From the NCBI GenBank assembly GCA_949297975.1, contig CASFUX010000163.1, positions 1-57,203 on the forward strand: DNA of 57,203 bases. The letters are read 5' to 3'. A program made the translations under genes and the position numbers. Shown in pieces: positions 25,108 through 33,483 of this stretch. The stretch's first letter is position 1. Each line of letters begins with the position of its first letter. The notes below the pieces were generated by a model. The model saw nothing but the letters and a program-made list of their open reading frames with translations, was not told where the DNA came from and ran no database searches. Source of the stretch: an uncultured Bacteroidales bacterium. Lineage in GTDB: Bacteria; Bacteroidota; Bacteroidia; Bacteroidales; Paludibacteraceae.

Positions 25108-26901
25108 TTACATCCGTTCCGGCACTTCGATGCCGAGCAGTCCCATGCCCGTCTTCACTACGCGGGCTACGGTATCCGACAGGGCGAGGCGGAAGCGTTT
25201 CAACGCCTCGTCCTCTTCGCGCAGGATGGAGAAGTCGTGGTAGAACTGGTTGTATTCCTTGACCAGGTCGTACAGGTAGTTGGCGATGAGGGCGGGGCTG
25301 AATTCCTCGCCGGCCTGCCGCACCACGCCTTCGAAGCCGGTGAGCAACTGCACCAGGTAGGCCTCCTTGTCCGACACGGGCAGTTGCGCGTCAACCGGCG
25401 AGCGGAAGTCGATGCCCTGCTCGTCGGCCTTGCGCAGCACCGACTTGATGCGGGCGTGCGTGTATTGGATAAACGGGCCTGTATTGCCGTTGAAATCGAT
25501 GGATTCCTTCGGGTTGAACAGCATGTTCTTCCTCGGGTCCACTTTCAGGATGAAGTATTTCAACGCACCCAGTCCCACGATGCGGGCTACTTCGTCCAGT
25601 TCGGCGGGGTTGTTTTCGTCCACCTTGCCCAGCTCGATGGCCGTTTCGCGGGCGGTGTTCACCATTTCCTCGATGAGGTCGTCGGCATCCACCACGGTGC
25701 CTTCGCGGCTTTTCATCTTGCCTTCGGGCAGTTCCACCATGCCGTAGGAGAAGTGCACCAGGCTCTTGCCCCAGGCAAATCCCAGCCGGTCGAGCAGGAT
25801 GGAGAGCACCTGGAAGTGGTAGTTCTGCTCGTTGCCTACCACGTACACCATCTTGTCGATGGGGTAGTCCTCGTAGCGCATTTTGGCCGTGCCGATGTCC
25901 TGCGTCATGTACACGGAGGTGCCGTCGGCGCGGAGCAGCAGTTTTTCGTCCAATCCGTTGGCGGCGAGGTCGGCCCATACCGAGCCGTCCGGGCGGCGGT
26001 AGAACACGCCTTTCGCCAGCCCTTCTTCCACTTTGGCCTTGCCTTCGAGGTAGGTCTGCGACTCGTAATATATCTTGTCGAAGTCCACGCCCAGCTTGCG
26101 GTACGTTTCATCGAAGCCCGCGTACACCCAGCCGTTCATCATGTGCCACAGGTTGCGCACTTCGGGGTTGCCTTGTTCCCAGGCCAGCAACATACGTTGC
26201 GCTTCCTGGATGAGGGGAGCTTGGCGTTTGGCCTCGTCTTCGCTCATGCCCTGTGCCATGAGTTCCTTGACCTCGGCCTTGTAGTGCTGGTCGAAGATGA
26301 CGTAGTACTTGCCCACGAGGTGGTCGCCCTTCATGCCTGACGATTCGGGCGTTTCGCCGCTGCCGAAGCGTTTCCAGGCCAGCATGGATTTGCAGATGTG
26401 GATGCCCCGGTCGTTCACGATGTTGGTTTTCACCACGCGCCATCCGCAGGCTTTCTGTATCTCGGCGATGCTGTAGCCCAGCAGGTTGTTGCGTATGTGG
26501 CCGAGGTGGAGGGGCTTGTTGGTGTTGGGCGAGGAGTATTCTATCATCATCAGGGGCGCGTCCGGTGCGGGCGTGGCTGTGCCGTAGTGCGGGTCGGCGT
26601 GCATCCGGTTGAGTTCGTCCACCCAGTACGCTTTGCCGATGGAGAGGTTGAGAAATCCCTTGATGACGTTGTACGAGGCAATGAAGGGCTGGTTGGCCAC
26701 GAGGTATTCGCCTATTTCCGCGCCCGTCTGCTCGGGCGACTTGCGTGCGGCTTTCACGAAAGGGAATACGACGACGGTGAGGTCGCCTTCGAATTCCTTT
26801 TTCGTCTTCTGCACCTGCACCTGCGAGGCGGGGATGTCTTGCCCGTAGAGGGTCTTTACGGCATCGGCAACGACCGTGCCGATGGTCAAGTCGATATTCA
26901 T
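25108..26901 (-). CDS. argS: Arginyl-tRNA synthetase
   Basis: Charges tRNA-Arg with arginine (cytoplasm). 597 residues. The N-terminal Add-1 tRNA-binding domain is followed by the class Ia signature YSSPNTNKPLHLGHIRNNLL (HIGH-type HLGH). LPEGKMKSREGTVVDADDLI replaces the KMSKS loop with KMKSR, as is usual in Bacteroidota ArgS. The C-terminal anticodon-binding (DALR) domain ends KTGMGLLGIEVPERM. The start MNIDLTIG at 26901 is chosen over an ATG nine bases upstream. A -7 box (26927-26934) lies close by. Confidence 0.96.
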   Translation of the reverse strand: MNIDLTIGTVVADAVKTLYGQDIPASQVQVQKTKKEFEGDLTVVVFPFVKAARKSPEQTGAEIGEYLVANQPFIASYNVIKGFLNLSIGKAYWVDELNRMHADPHYGTATPAPDAPLMMIEYSSPNTNKPLHLGHIRNNLLGYSIAEIQKACGWRVVKTNIVNDRGIHICKSMLAWKRFGSGETPESSGMKGDHLVGKYYVIFDQHYKAEVKELMAQGMSEDEAKRQAPLIQEAQRMLLAWEQGNPEVRNLWHMMNGWVYAGFDETYRKLGVDFDKIYYESQTYLEGKAKVEEGLAKGVFYRRPDGSVWADLAANGLDEKLLLRADGTSVYMTQDIGTAKMRYEDYPIDKMVYVVGNEQNYHFQVLSILLDRLGFAWGKSLVHFSYGMVELPEGKMKSREGTVVDADDLIEEMVNTARETAIELGKVDENNPAELDEVARIVGLGALKYFILKVDPRKNMLFNPKESIDFNGNTGPFIQYTHARIKSVLRKADEQGIDFRSPVDAQLPVSDKEAYLVQLLTGFEGVVRQAGEEFSPALIANYLYDLVKEYNQFYHDFSILREEDEALKRFRLALSDTVARVVKTGMGLLGIEVPERM

Positions 26902-26926
26902 CTGCAACAAATTTAACTGTGAGGTG

Positions 26927-26934
26927 CAAAGATA
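26927..26934 (-). promoter_or_regulatory. -7 box for argS
   Basis: The complement reads TATCTTTG (TAnnTTTG), 25 bp before the argS ATG. Several CTTTGCAGTG-type repeats upstream blur the -33 element. Confidence 0.5.
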
Positions 26935-27006
26935 GCATTTTCACTGCAAAGAACTTTTATTTTTCACTGCAAAGGGTGTTTTATTGCACCGCAAAGAGTG
27001 TTTTGC

Positions 27007-27150
27007 TTAACCGCAAAGAGCGCAGAGGGCGCAAAGGGACAGATGAAAGGCCGCACCCTGTAGAGGCGACACTCCCGTGTGTCTTCCACCACGCCTGTAC
27101 AAGGAAAAAGGAGGAAACGCCTTTGCGCCCTTTGCGCTCTTTGCGGTTAA
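27007..27150. repeat. 30-bp inverted repeat of the 'CCGCAAAGAGCGCAAAG' type
   Basis: The 30 bases from 27007 (TTAACCGCAAAGAGCGC and on) are complementary to 27121-27150 with one mismatch. The spacer of about 85 bp has no gene. Confidence 0.82.
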
Positions 27151-27203
27151 ACAAAGCACCCCTTGCGGTTGGCATAAAATTCCGTGCCTACGGAAATTTG
27201 GGC

Positions 27204-27262
27204 GCGTTACTACGGAATTTTCGTTGCGTTACTACGGAATTTTTGCCGCGTCAGTACGGACA
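27204..27262. repeat. Three direct repeats GCGTTACTACGGAATTTT upstream of the polysaccharide locus
   Basis: Two near-identical 18-bp units (27204 and 27226; 22-bp period) and a diverged third (GCCGCGTCAGTACGGA at 27246). They lie about 140 bp before the upxY promoter. Two-turn spacing would suit a DNA-binding protein, but a plain dispersed repeat is also possible. Confidence 0.55.
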
Positions 27263-27396
27263 AAAGCCCGCGTGCCGATGCGGCAAGTGCGGTGTGGCAC
27301 AGAAAGAAAAGTGGAGTAGGTGCGCTCTGAAGCCGTTTTGCAAACAAACGTGAAAAATAGTATGGTGGAAAGCGCAGCGGAATGGATTATTTTCCC

Positions 27397-27404
27397 TATT
27401 TTTG
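27397..27404 (+). promoter_or_regulatory. -7 box of the polysaccharide operon, with long leader
   Basis: TATTTTTG fits the Bacteroidota -7 consensus. The leader to upxY is about 145 nt and holds possible hairpins (TCTCC GT GGAGA inside GAATATC...GATGTATTC, 27465-27489; and an A/T-rich one at 27495-27522). UpxY-class proteins act on such leaders to prevent early termination. No flanking inverted repeats or invertase are seen, so this promoter does not look like an invertible one. Confidence 0.5.
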
Positions 27405-27551
27405 CAAATCATGCCTTGTGCGTGAATGCCGGTTTGTGAGTTGATACGGCCTCTTCCGGCGGGGAATATCTCCGTGGAGATGTATTCAACTGCTTAAAAC
27501 ATAGGTGTTTTATCCTGTTTTAAGGAGCCAAAGGTATACCCGGCCACGCCG

Positions 27552-28133
27552 ATGGCTTGCCCGTGGGGAGAGGATATGGAACAGGATGTCAGAGATGAAC
27601 GGGCGGTGTGGTACGCCATGAGTGCCACCTACCACCGGGAGCTGAAGGCGCAGTCGTTGCTCGACGCGCAGTCGGTATCCTGCTTCATACCCATGCGGCA
27701 GGTGTTGCGCCGTGCTACCGCCCACCGGCCTGCGCAGGCCAAGCTCGCGCCGGTGGTGCACAACTTGATATTCGTGCACACGACCCCATCGGTCATCCGG
27801 CGGGTGAAGCGGGGCATCCCTTTCCTGCAATACCTCACGTGGCAGCGCGACGGCCGACGGCAGCCCATCGTGGTGCCCGACCGGGAGATGGAACGCTTCA
27901 TGACGGTGTGTCGCACGATGGACGAACATCTGCGCTACTTCAAGCCCGATGACGTGAACCTGGCCTCCGGCTCGCAGGTGCGCATCGTGGGCGGCCTGTT
28001 CGACGGGCAGGAGGGCGTGCTGGTACGGGTGAAGGGCTGCCGCTCCAAGCGGGTGGTGGTGATGGTGCAGGGGGTGATAGCCGTGGCCATCAAGCCGGAA
28101 GAAGGGGTGATGCTGGAAAAGATAATTGTTTAG
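27552..28133 (+). CDS. upxY: UpxY-type transcription antiterminator (NusG-like) of the polysaccharide locus
   Basis: 193 residues from ATG 27552; ATG 27576 (MEQDVRDERAVWYAM) is a likely alternative. The NGN domain starts at AVWYAMSATYHRELKAQSLL, with QSVSCFIPMRQVL and VVHNLIFVHTTPSV. The C-terminal KOW motif is GSQVRIVGGLFDGQEGVLVR. The protein resembles the UpxY family, specialised NusG paralogues that head Bacteroides capsule operons and allow RNA polymerase to read through the leader. It is the first gene of the operon, which fits. No UpxZ partner gene is seen next to it, which is unusual compared with the Bacteroides fragilis arrangement. Confidence 0.86.
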   Translation: MACPWGEDMEQDVRDERAVWYAMSATYHRELKAQSLLDAQSVSCFIPMRQVLRRATAHRPAQAKLAPVVHNLIFVHTTPSVIRRVKRGIPFLQYLTWQRDGRRQPIVVPDREMERFMTVCRTMDEHLRYFKPDDVNLASGSQVRIVGGLFDGQEGVLVRVKGCRSKRVVVMVQGVIAVAIKPEEGVMLEKIIV

Positions 28134-28145
28134 CTACGGGCTACA

Positions 28146-28341
28146 AGCTACAAGCTACGAGTGTGGCGGTGGCGGGAACGGACTGCTCATGCAAGAAGCA
28201 AAGGGCTGCCTGTCTTCCATACGTAGGGCGATGCCCTACGCTGAATGCCCCAAGGCCGTTGGCCTTGTAATTGTCAGCCGGTTTGCCCATCCACTTGTAG
28301 CTTGTAGCTCGTAACTTGTAGCTGACTCGTAACTTGTAACT
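28146..28341. repeat. REP-D inverted pair enclosing a REP-A copy
   Basis: AGCTACAAGCTACGAG (28146-28161) and CTCGTAACTTGTAGCT (28309-28324, one mismatch) form an inverted pair. REP-A copy 3 (28222-28266) lies inside. The same inverted pair encloses a gene at 33040-33475, so this may be an empty or decayed version. There is no gene within. Confidence 0.75.
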
Positions 28342-28355
28342 TTAAAAATCTCATC

Positions 28356-29477
28356 ATGGCTTTTTGGAATTGGAACATCGGGCTGGCTTTCCTGATAAGC
28401 GTGGCCTTCACGGGGGTGCTTATCCCGCAGATATTGCTGATATCGTTCCGTAAAAAACTGTTCGACCAACCCGATGCCCGTAAGATACACCATAACGTGG
28501 TGCCCCGGCTGGGGGGCATCGCCTTCATGCCGGTGGCGGTGTTCACCATTGCGTTCCTGCTGGGCGTGAGCCTGCTGTTGGGGAACGACAGCATATTGGC
28601 GGCGTTGCGGGGCGAGGTGCTGGAGTTCGCGTTCGGCATGTGCGCCCTGATCCTGCTGTACTTGGTGGGCATAGCCGACGACCTCATCGGGGTGCAGTAC
28701 CGTGCCAAGTTCATGGTGCAGATACTGTGTGCCGTGCTGCTGGTGACCTCGGGCGTGTGGGTAAACAACCTGTACGGCCTCTTCGGCATCCACGAGTTGC
28801 CCCGCGCGGTGGGCTGGCCGCTCACGGTGTTCGTGGTAGTGTTCATCATCAATGCGGTGAACCTCATCGACGGCATCGATGGGCTGGCTTCGGGGCTGAG
28901 CGGGGTGGCGTTGTTCTTCTACGGCATGGTGTTCATCGGCATGGAGCGTTACATGTACGCCATGCTGGCGTTCGTCACGCTGGGTGCGCTCGTGTCGTTC
29001 TTTTATTATAATGTGTTCGGCAATGCCGAGAAGCATAAGAAAATATTCATGGGCGATACCGGGTCGCTCACCATCGGTATCATCCTGAGCTTCCTGTGCG
29101 TGTCGTTGGCCCGGTCGGGCGGTGTGGGTGTGGCGCGTGCCACGGCGGAGACGTTCGTGTGGGCGTTCGTGCCCCTGCTGGTGCCGTGTTTCGACGTGGT
29201 GCGGGTGGTGCTGCACCGGGCGCGCAACCGCCAGCCGCTGTTCCTGCCCGACATGAACCACATACACCACAAACTGTTGCGGGCGGGCTTGCCCCAGCGG
29301 CAGGCCATGATTACGATATTGCTGTGCAGCATCGTGCTGGTGACGGCCAACGTGCTGCTTTGCCAGGTGGTGAACATCAACCTGCTGCTGGTGGGCGACG
29401 TGGTGCTGTGGACGGGGGTCAACATGTGGCTTTCGCGGTTCATCGCCCGGCGCGAGGCGGCACAGGGGCAAGGATAG
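28356..29477 (+). CDS. WecA/TagO-like undecaprenyl-phosphate sugar-1-phosphate transferase
   Basis: A 373-residue integral membrane protein with about ten helices. It transfers a (probably N-acetylhexosamine) sugar-1-phosphate from UDP-sugar to undecaprenyl phosphate to begin the repeat unit on the inner membrane's cytoplasmic face. Family motifs: VVPRLGGIAFMPVAV, GIADDLIGVQYRAKF (Asp-Asp), NAVNLIDGIDGLASG, IFMGDTGSLTIGIIL and the MNHIHHKLLRAGL HIHH motif. It directly follows upxY and precedes wza, as usual for the initiating transferase. Specificity is not determinable by eye. Confidence 0.88.
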   Translation: MAFWNWNIGLAFLISVAFTGVLIPQILLISFRKKLFDQPDARKIHHNVVPRLGGIAFMPVAVFTIAFLLGVSLLLGNDSILAALRGEVLEFAFGMCALILLYLVGIADDLIGVQYRAKFMVQILCAVLLVTSGVWVNNLYGLFGIHELPRAVGWPLTVFVVVFIINAVNLIDGIDGLASGLSGVALFFYGMVFIGMERYMYAMLAFVTLGALVSFFYYNVFGNAEKHKKIFMGDTGSLTIGIILSFLCVSLARSGGVGVARATAETFVWAFVPLLVPCFDVVRVVLHRARNRQPLFLPDMNHIHHKLLRAGLPQRQAMITILLCSIVLVTANVLLCQVVNINLLLVGDVVLWTGVNMWLSRFIARREAAQGQG

Positions 29478-29557
29478 GCCGCTGCTTTTTTACCGTGGTA
29501 AATTTACGGCTGTAAAAAAAGTAAACGGGCAGGCGAGTAAACAAGTTACAAGCCGTC

Positions 29558-29602
29558 AAGGCCAACGGCCTTGTGGCATTCAGCGTGGGGCATCGCCCTG
29601 CG
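29558..29602. repeat. REP-A dispersed palindromic repeat, copy 4
   Basis: The first hairpin AAGGCCAACGGCCTT (29558-29572) is perfect; the second (CGTGGGGCATCGCCCTGCG) carries paired changes that mostly keep the stem. This suggests the secondary structure, not only the sequence, has been retained. Confidence 0.78.
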
Positions 29603-29671
29603 AATGGGAGGGAGGATGGCCGCTTGCTTGTATGGGCATGTTCCCCGCTTCCCGCTACAATATTATATAAT

Positions 29672-30487
29672 ATGTATAAGAAACATCTTTTATGGGCTGC
29701 CGTGCTGGCAATGGTGCTGGCATCGTGCAACACAACGAAGCAAATCACGTATTTCCAAGACATCCAGCCGGGCGTGGAGGAACAGATACAGGCGGGAGAG
29801 GATATCCGCCTGGCTCCCGATGACAAGATTGGCATCCTGGTAAGCAGCAAGAATCAGGAACTGGCTTTGACGTTCAACCTGCCTACCGTGACCTACCGCA
29901 TGGGTCAACAGGGTAGCGGCATCACCAACACCAACGGGCAGGTGTCGCCCTACACGGTGGACGCGAACGGTGACATCGATTTCCCGGTGCTGGGCAAGCT
30001 GCACGTGGCGGGCATGACCCGCTCGGAACTGGAGAGCTACATCAAGGGTCAACTGGTAGGCCGGGGGCTGATTAAGGACGCAGTGGTCACGGTAGACCTG
30101 CTTAACCTGTACGTGTCGGTGCTGGGCGAGGTGAACAAGCCGGGGCGTTACGCCATCGACCGCGATCGCATGACCTTGCTCGATGTGCTGGGCATGGCGG
30201 GCGACCTTACCATCTTCGGTCAGCGCGAGCATGTGTACGTGCTGCGCACCGAGGGCGACAAGCAGACCAGCTACGAGGTGAACCTGTGCTCGGCGCAGCA
30301 GTTGCAGGAGTCGCCCGCGTACTACGTGCAGCAAGGCGATGTGGTGTACGTGCGCCCCAACCCCATGCGCACCCGCCAGTCCACGGTGAACGGCAACAAC
30401 GTGCGGTCGGCCTCGTTCTGGCTGTCGGTGGTGTCGCTCGTCACGTCCGTCACCTCCTCCCTTGTGGTGTTGCTGGCGGCGAAGTAG
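29672..30487 (+). CDS. wza: Polysaccharide export outer-membrane lipoprotein (Wza-like)
   Basis: 271 residues. MYKKHLLWAAVLAMVLASCN is a lipoprotein signal with LASC lipobox. The poly-export domain follows (IRLAPDDKIGILVSSKN, SPYTVDANGDIDFPVLGKLH). Then come SLBB-type ligand-binding parts (LNLYVSVLGEVNKPGRYAID, VLGMAGDLTIFGQREHVYVL). The C-terminal segment, SASFWLSVVSLVTSVTSSL, is a membrane helix typical of Wza. The protein forms the outer-membrane exit channel with Wzc. The start at 29672 is chosen for the signal peptide; the reading frame is open earlier through a REP-A repeat. Confidence 0.92.
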   Translation: MYKKHLLWAAVLAMVLASCNTTKQITYFQDIQPGVEEQIQAGEDIRLAPDDKIGILVSSKNQELALTFNLPTVTYRMGQQGSGITNTNGQVSPYTVDANGDIDFPVLGKLHVAGMTRSELESYIKGQLVGRGLIKDAVVTVDLLNLYVSVLGEVNKPGRYAIDRDRMTLLDVLGMAGDLTIFGQREHVYVLRTEGDKQTSYEVNLCSAQQLQESPAYYVQQGDVVYVRPNPMRTRQSTVNGNNVRSASFWLSVVSLVTSVTSSLVVLLAAK

Positions 30488-30558
30488 AAGGCAAGTAGGT
30501 AAGTGGCGAGTTACAAGTAAACAAGTTACAAGGCAGCTGTGTATAGAAGGGAACTTGC

Positions 30559-30605
30559 CAAGTCCAACGGATTTGCGGCTCTCAGCATAGGGCAACGTCC
30601 CTGTG
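30559..30605. repeat. Degenerate REP-A repeat, copy 5
   Basis: AAGTCCAACGGATTTGCGGC, then CAGCATAGGGCAACGTCCCTGTGG, aligns with REP-A with several changes, so the hairpins are weakened. It lies between wza and wzc in the same position relative to the preceding gene as copy 4. Confidence 0.6.
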
Positions 30606-30664
30606 GACGATTACGCGATTGCAGAATTCCCCGATTACACGGTTTCCCGATTTCCCAATAAAAT

Positions 30665-33037
30665 ATGAACAATAAAGCAAAACCGGCAGATGATTTTATG
30701 AAGATACAGGACTTGCTGCAATTATGCTTGTCCAAGTGGTATTGGTTTGTCATCTCCCTGGGCATTACGCTCAGCGCGGCGGTGCTGTATGTGAAGCGCA
30801 CGCCCTCGGTGTACACCCGCACGGCTTCCATCCTGATTAAGGACGAGACGAGCGGCAAGTCGGCATCGGGCGATGTGGCGGAACTGGCCAACTTGGGGCT
30901 TATCCAGACCAATACCAACGTGAACAATGAAATCATCGCTTTCCAGTCGCCTGCCCTCATGCAGGAGGTGGTGAAACGGCTGCGGCTCGATGTGAACTAT
31001 GTGGTGGAAGGCCGTCTGCACGAGGTGACGCTTTATGGGGGCACGTTGCCGGTGAATGTGTCGTTCCCCGATTTGTCCAACGATGAGGTGGCAGGGCTTA
31101 CCGTGCGCCTGTTGGCCGATCGCCGGGTGGCCTTGTCGGAATTCAGGCCGGATGGCGAGCCGTTGGCCGAGGAGGTCTCCTGCACGGCCACGCTGGGCGA
31201 CACGGTGTCCACGCCGGTAGGGGCGGTGGTGGTGATGCCCACCCGCTTTTACCGGGGCGAGTACTCGTTTCCTATCGTGGTGAGCAAGTCGAGCCTGTAC
31301 TCGGTGACGCGGGGTTATGCCGGTGCGCTTACCGTGGCACTGCGCGACGAGAAGTCATCGGTCATCGACTTGTCCATCAACGACGTGTGCACCCAGCGAG
31401 CGGAGGATGTGCTCAGCACCTTGATAGCCGTGTACAACGACAACTGGATTAGGGAGAAAAATGCCGTGACGGCCAGCACCTCGTTGCTGATTGACGAACG
31501 CTTGGGCGTGATAGAACGCGAGTTGAGCCACATAGACGATGACATCTCTTCCTACAAAAGCGAGAACTTGATGCCCGATGTGCAGTCCGTCTCCAGCATG
31601 TACATGGCCAAGTCGTCTGAGACGGAGACCGAAATCCAATTGCTCAACAACCAGTTGTACATGGCTCGCTACATCCGCAACTACCTCACCAGCCTGTCCC
31701 AGCCCAACCAGCTGCTGCCCGTGAACTCGGGCGTGGAAAGTGCCAGTCTGGAAGACCAGATAGCCGAGTACAACACCTTGCAACTGGAACGCAACAATCT
31801 GATAACAAACAGTAGCGAGGCCAACCCCCTGATTCAGGATCTCGACCATTCGCTGGCAGCCATGCGCGAGGCCATTCTCATTTCGCTCGATAATCTCATT
31901 ACGACGTTGACCGCGCAGATAGATTTCCTTAAGCAGGAAGAACTGAAAACAAAGAATATGATTGCTGCCAGCCCGGTACGGGCCAAGTACCTGCTATCAG
32001 TGGAACGCCAGCAGATGGTCAAGGAGTCGCTCTACCTCTTCCTGTTGCAGAAGCGGGAAGAAAACGAACTTTCGCAGACATTCACGGCCTACAATACGCG
32101 GGTCATCAACCCCCCGGCGGGCAGCCCGCTGCCTACCGAGCCGAAGAAAGGCAGCATCATGCTCATAGCCTTGGCCATCGGGTTGTTCTTGCCCGTGGTG
32201 ATATTGTTCATGATGGAAATGATGGACACCACGGTTCGCAATCGCAAGGACCTGGAAGGGTTGAGTGCCCCGTTTGTGGGCGAGATACCGCTGTATGAGC
32301 CGAAAAAGAAACATTTGTTATCCCAACACAAGGAAATGGCTGTCGTGGTACGCGAGAAAGGTCATGACGTGGTGAATGAAGCGTTCCGCATCGTGCGCAC
32401 CAACCTTGAATTCATGGATGGCGGCAAGACGGCCGGGCGCACCATCATGATAACCTCCATGAACCCGGGCAGCGGCAAGACATTCATTTCGCTTAACTTG
32501 GCTCTGTCGTTTGCCATCAAGGGCAAGAAAGTGCTGGTCATTGACCTCGACATGCGCCGCAAGTCATTGAGTAATGTAGTGGATAGGAAAATCAAAACGG
32601 GCATATCCAATTATCTGGCCGAGCAGGTGGACGCACTGGATGAAATCATTCTGCGGCACCCGTTGCATGCCAACCTGGACGTGATACCGGTGGGCACCAT
32701 CCCCCCCAATCCTACCGAACTGCTCTTCAGCAAGCGGCTGGAGTCCATGCTGGCGGAACTGCGCAAGGAGTACGACCTCATCCTGATAGACTGCCCGCCT
32801 TCGGAAATAGTGGCCGACGTGGCCATCGTGAATGAATTTGTGGACGTGATGCTGTTCATCGTGCGTGCCGGCTTGTTCGAGCGGAGCATGTTGCCCGACC
32901 TGGACAATTTCTACACATCGCGCAAGTACAAGAACATGTCGTTGGTGCTCAATGCTACCAAAGCCCGCCATGCCCAGCAGTATTATGGCAAGTATTACGG
33001 CAAGTACTACGGGCACAAATATTATTATGATAAATAA
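30665..33037 (+). CDS. wzc: Polysaccharide co-polymerase / BY-type tyrosine autokinase (Wzc-like)
   Basis: A 790-residue inner-membrane protein. The N-terminal Wzz domain starts with helix CLSKWYWFVISLGITLSAAV; a long periplasmic coiled-coil-rich region follows; the second helix is GSIMLIALAIGLFLPVVILF. The cytoplasmic BY-kinase carries Walker A MNPGSGKTFISLNLAL, Walker A' KVLVIDLDMRRKSLS and Walker B YDLILIDCPPSEIVADVA. The tail QQYYGKYYGKYYGHKYYYDK is the tyrosine cluster that is autophosphorylated. It controls chain length and pairs with Wza for export. It is complete and normal in length. Confidence 0.95.
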   Translation: MNNKAKPADDFMKIQDLLQLCLSKWYWFVISLGITLSAAVLYVKRTPSVYTRTASILIKDETSGKSASGDVAELANLGLIQTNTNVNNEIIAFQSPALMQEVVKRLRLDVNYVVEGRLHEVTLYGGTLPVNVSFPDLSNDEVAGLTVRLLADRRVALSEFRPDGEPLAEEVSCTATLGDTVSTPVGAVVVMPTRFYRGEYSFPIVVSKSSLYSVTRGYAGALTVALRDEKSSVIDLSINDVCTQRAEDVLSTLIAVYNDNWIREKNAVTASTSLLIDERLGVIERELSHIDDDISSYKSENLMPDVQSVSSMYMAKSSETETEIQLLNNQLYMARYIRNYLTSLSQPNQLLPVNSGVESASLEDQIAEYNTLQLERNNLITNSSEANPLIQDLDHSLAAMREAILISLDNLITTLTAQIDFLKQEELKTKNMIAASPVRAKYLLSVERQQMVKESLYLFLLQKREENELSQTFTAYNTRVINPPAGSPLPTEPKKGSIMLIALAIGLFLPVVILFMMEMMDTTVRNRKDLEGLSAPFVGEIPLYEPKKKHLLSQHKEMAVVVREKGHDVVNEAFRIVRTNLEFMDGGKTAGRTIMITSMNPGSGKTFISLNLALSFAIKGKKVLVIDLDMRRKSLSNVVDRKIKTGISNYLAEQVDALDEIILRHPLHANLDVIPVGTIPPNPTELLFSKRLESMLAELRKEYDLILIDCPPSEIVADVAIVNEFVDVMLFIVRAGLFERSMLPDLDNFYTSRKYKNMSLVLNATKARHAQQYYGKYYGKYYGHKYYYDK

Positions 33038-33039
33038 TT

Positions 33040-33475
33040 AGCTACAAGCTACGAGTGCAGGCCATGCAAGAGATAAAAACACATAAGGACTTGGTAGTTT
33101 GGCAAAAGAGTATAGACTTGGTCGTTTCGATATACGAATTGACCAAATTGTTTCCACAAAGTGAGTTGTTTGCCTTGACAAGTCAAATTCGTCGTTGTGC
33201 AACCTCCATACCAGCCAACATAGCGGAAGGTTCTGGTAGAAGAGGTAATAACGAGTTCAAGCAGTTTCTTTATATTGCGTTAGGATCTGCTACAGAACTT
33301 GAAACGCATCTGATACTTTCTGAAAGATTGGGATATATAGGCAAGGGTACCTTTGATGATTTAAATGGTAGCCTATCTGAGATAATCAGAATGTTGTCCG
33401 GACTCATTAAATCATTGAAATAGTTAAACTGATAGTTTACGTAGCAAAAAGACTTGTAGCTCGTAGCTTGTAGCT
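33040..33475. repeat. Perfect 16-bp inverted repeats flanking the four-helix-bundle gene
   Basis: AGCTACAAGCTACGAG (33040-33055) and CTCGTAGCTTGTAGCT (33460-33475) are exact complements and enclose only the small gene between them. The left arm begins 3 bases after the wzc stop. The layout of terminal inverted repeats around a single AT-rich gene resembles a mobile cassette. Confidence 0.8.
33064..33423 (+). CDS. Four-helix-bundle protein (23S rRNA IVP / Avd-like family)
   Basis: About 119 residues from ATG 33064. THKDLVVWQKSIDLVVSIYE, QSELFALTSQIRRCATSIPA, NIAEGSGRRG and NNEFKQFLYIALGSATELET match the S23/IVP four-helix-bundle family. The members are encoded in rRNA intervening sequences, as Avd in diversity-generating retroelements, or as orphans like this one. 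No reverse transcriptase or rRNA is nearby. The gene is AT-richer than wzc and rmlA on either side and is bracketed by perfect inverted repeats, so it looks inserted in the operon. It may bind nucleic acid; function unknown. Confidence 0.85.
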   Translation: MQEIKTHKDLVVWQKSIDLVVSIYELTKLFPQSELFALTSQIRRCATSIPANIAEGSGRRGNNEFKQFLYIALGSATELETHLILSERLGYIGKGTFDDLNGSLSEIIRMLSGLIKSLK

Positions 33476-33483
33476 GAAAAATC

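Noticed and set aside
27007..27150. Transposon terminal repeats upstream of the polysaccharide locus
   Set aside because: The 30-bp inverted pair encloses only about 85 bp with no gene, and the same 'CGCAAAGAG' motif is a common dispersed repeat in these genomes.
32695..32710. C7 run in wzc as a contingency tract
   Set aside because: It encodes the conserved GTIPPNP motif of BY-kinases, so the run is explained by proline codons.
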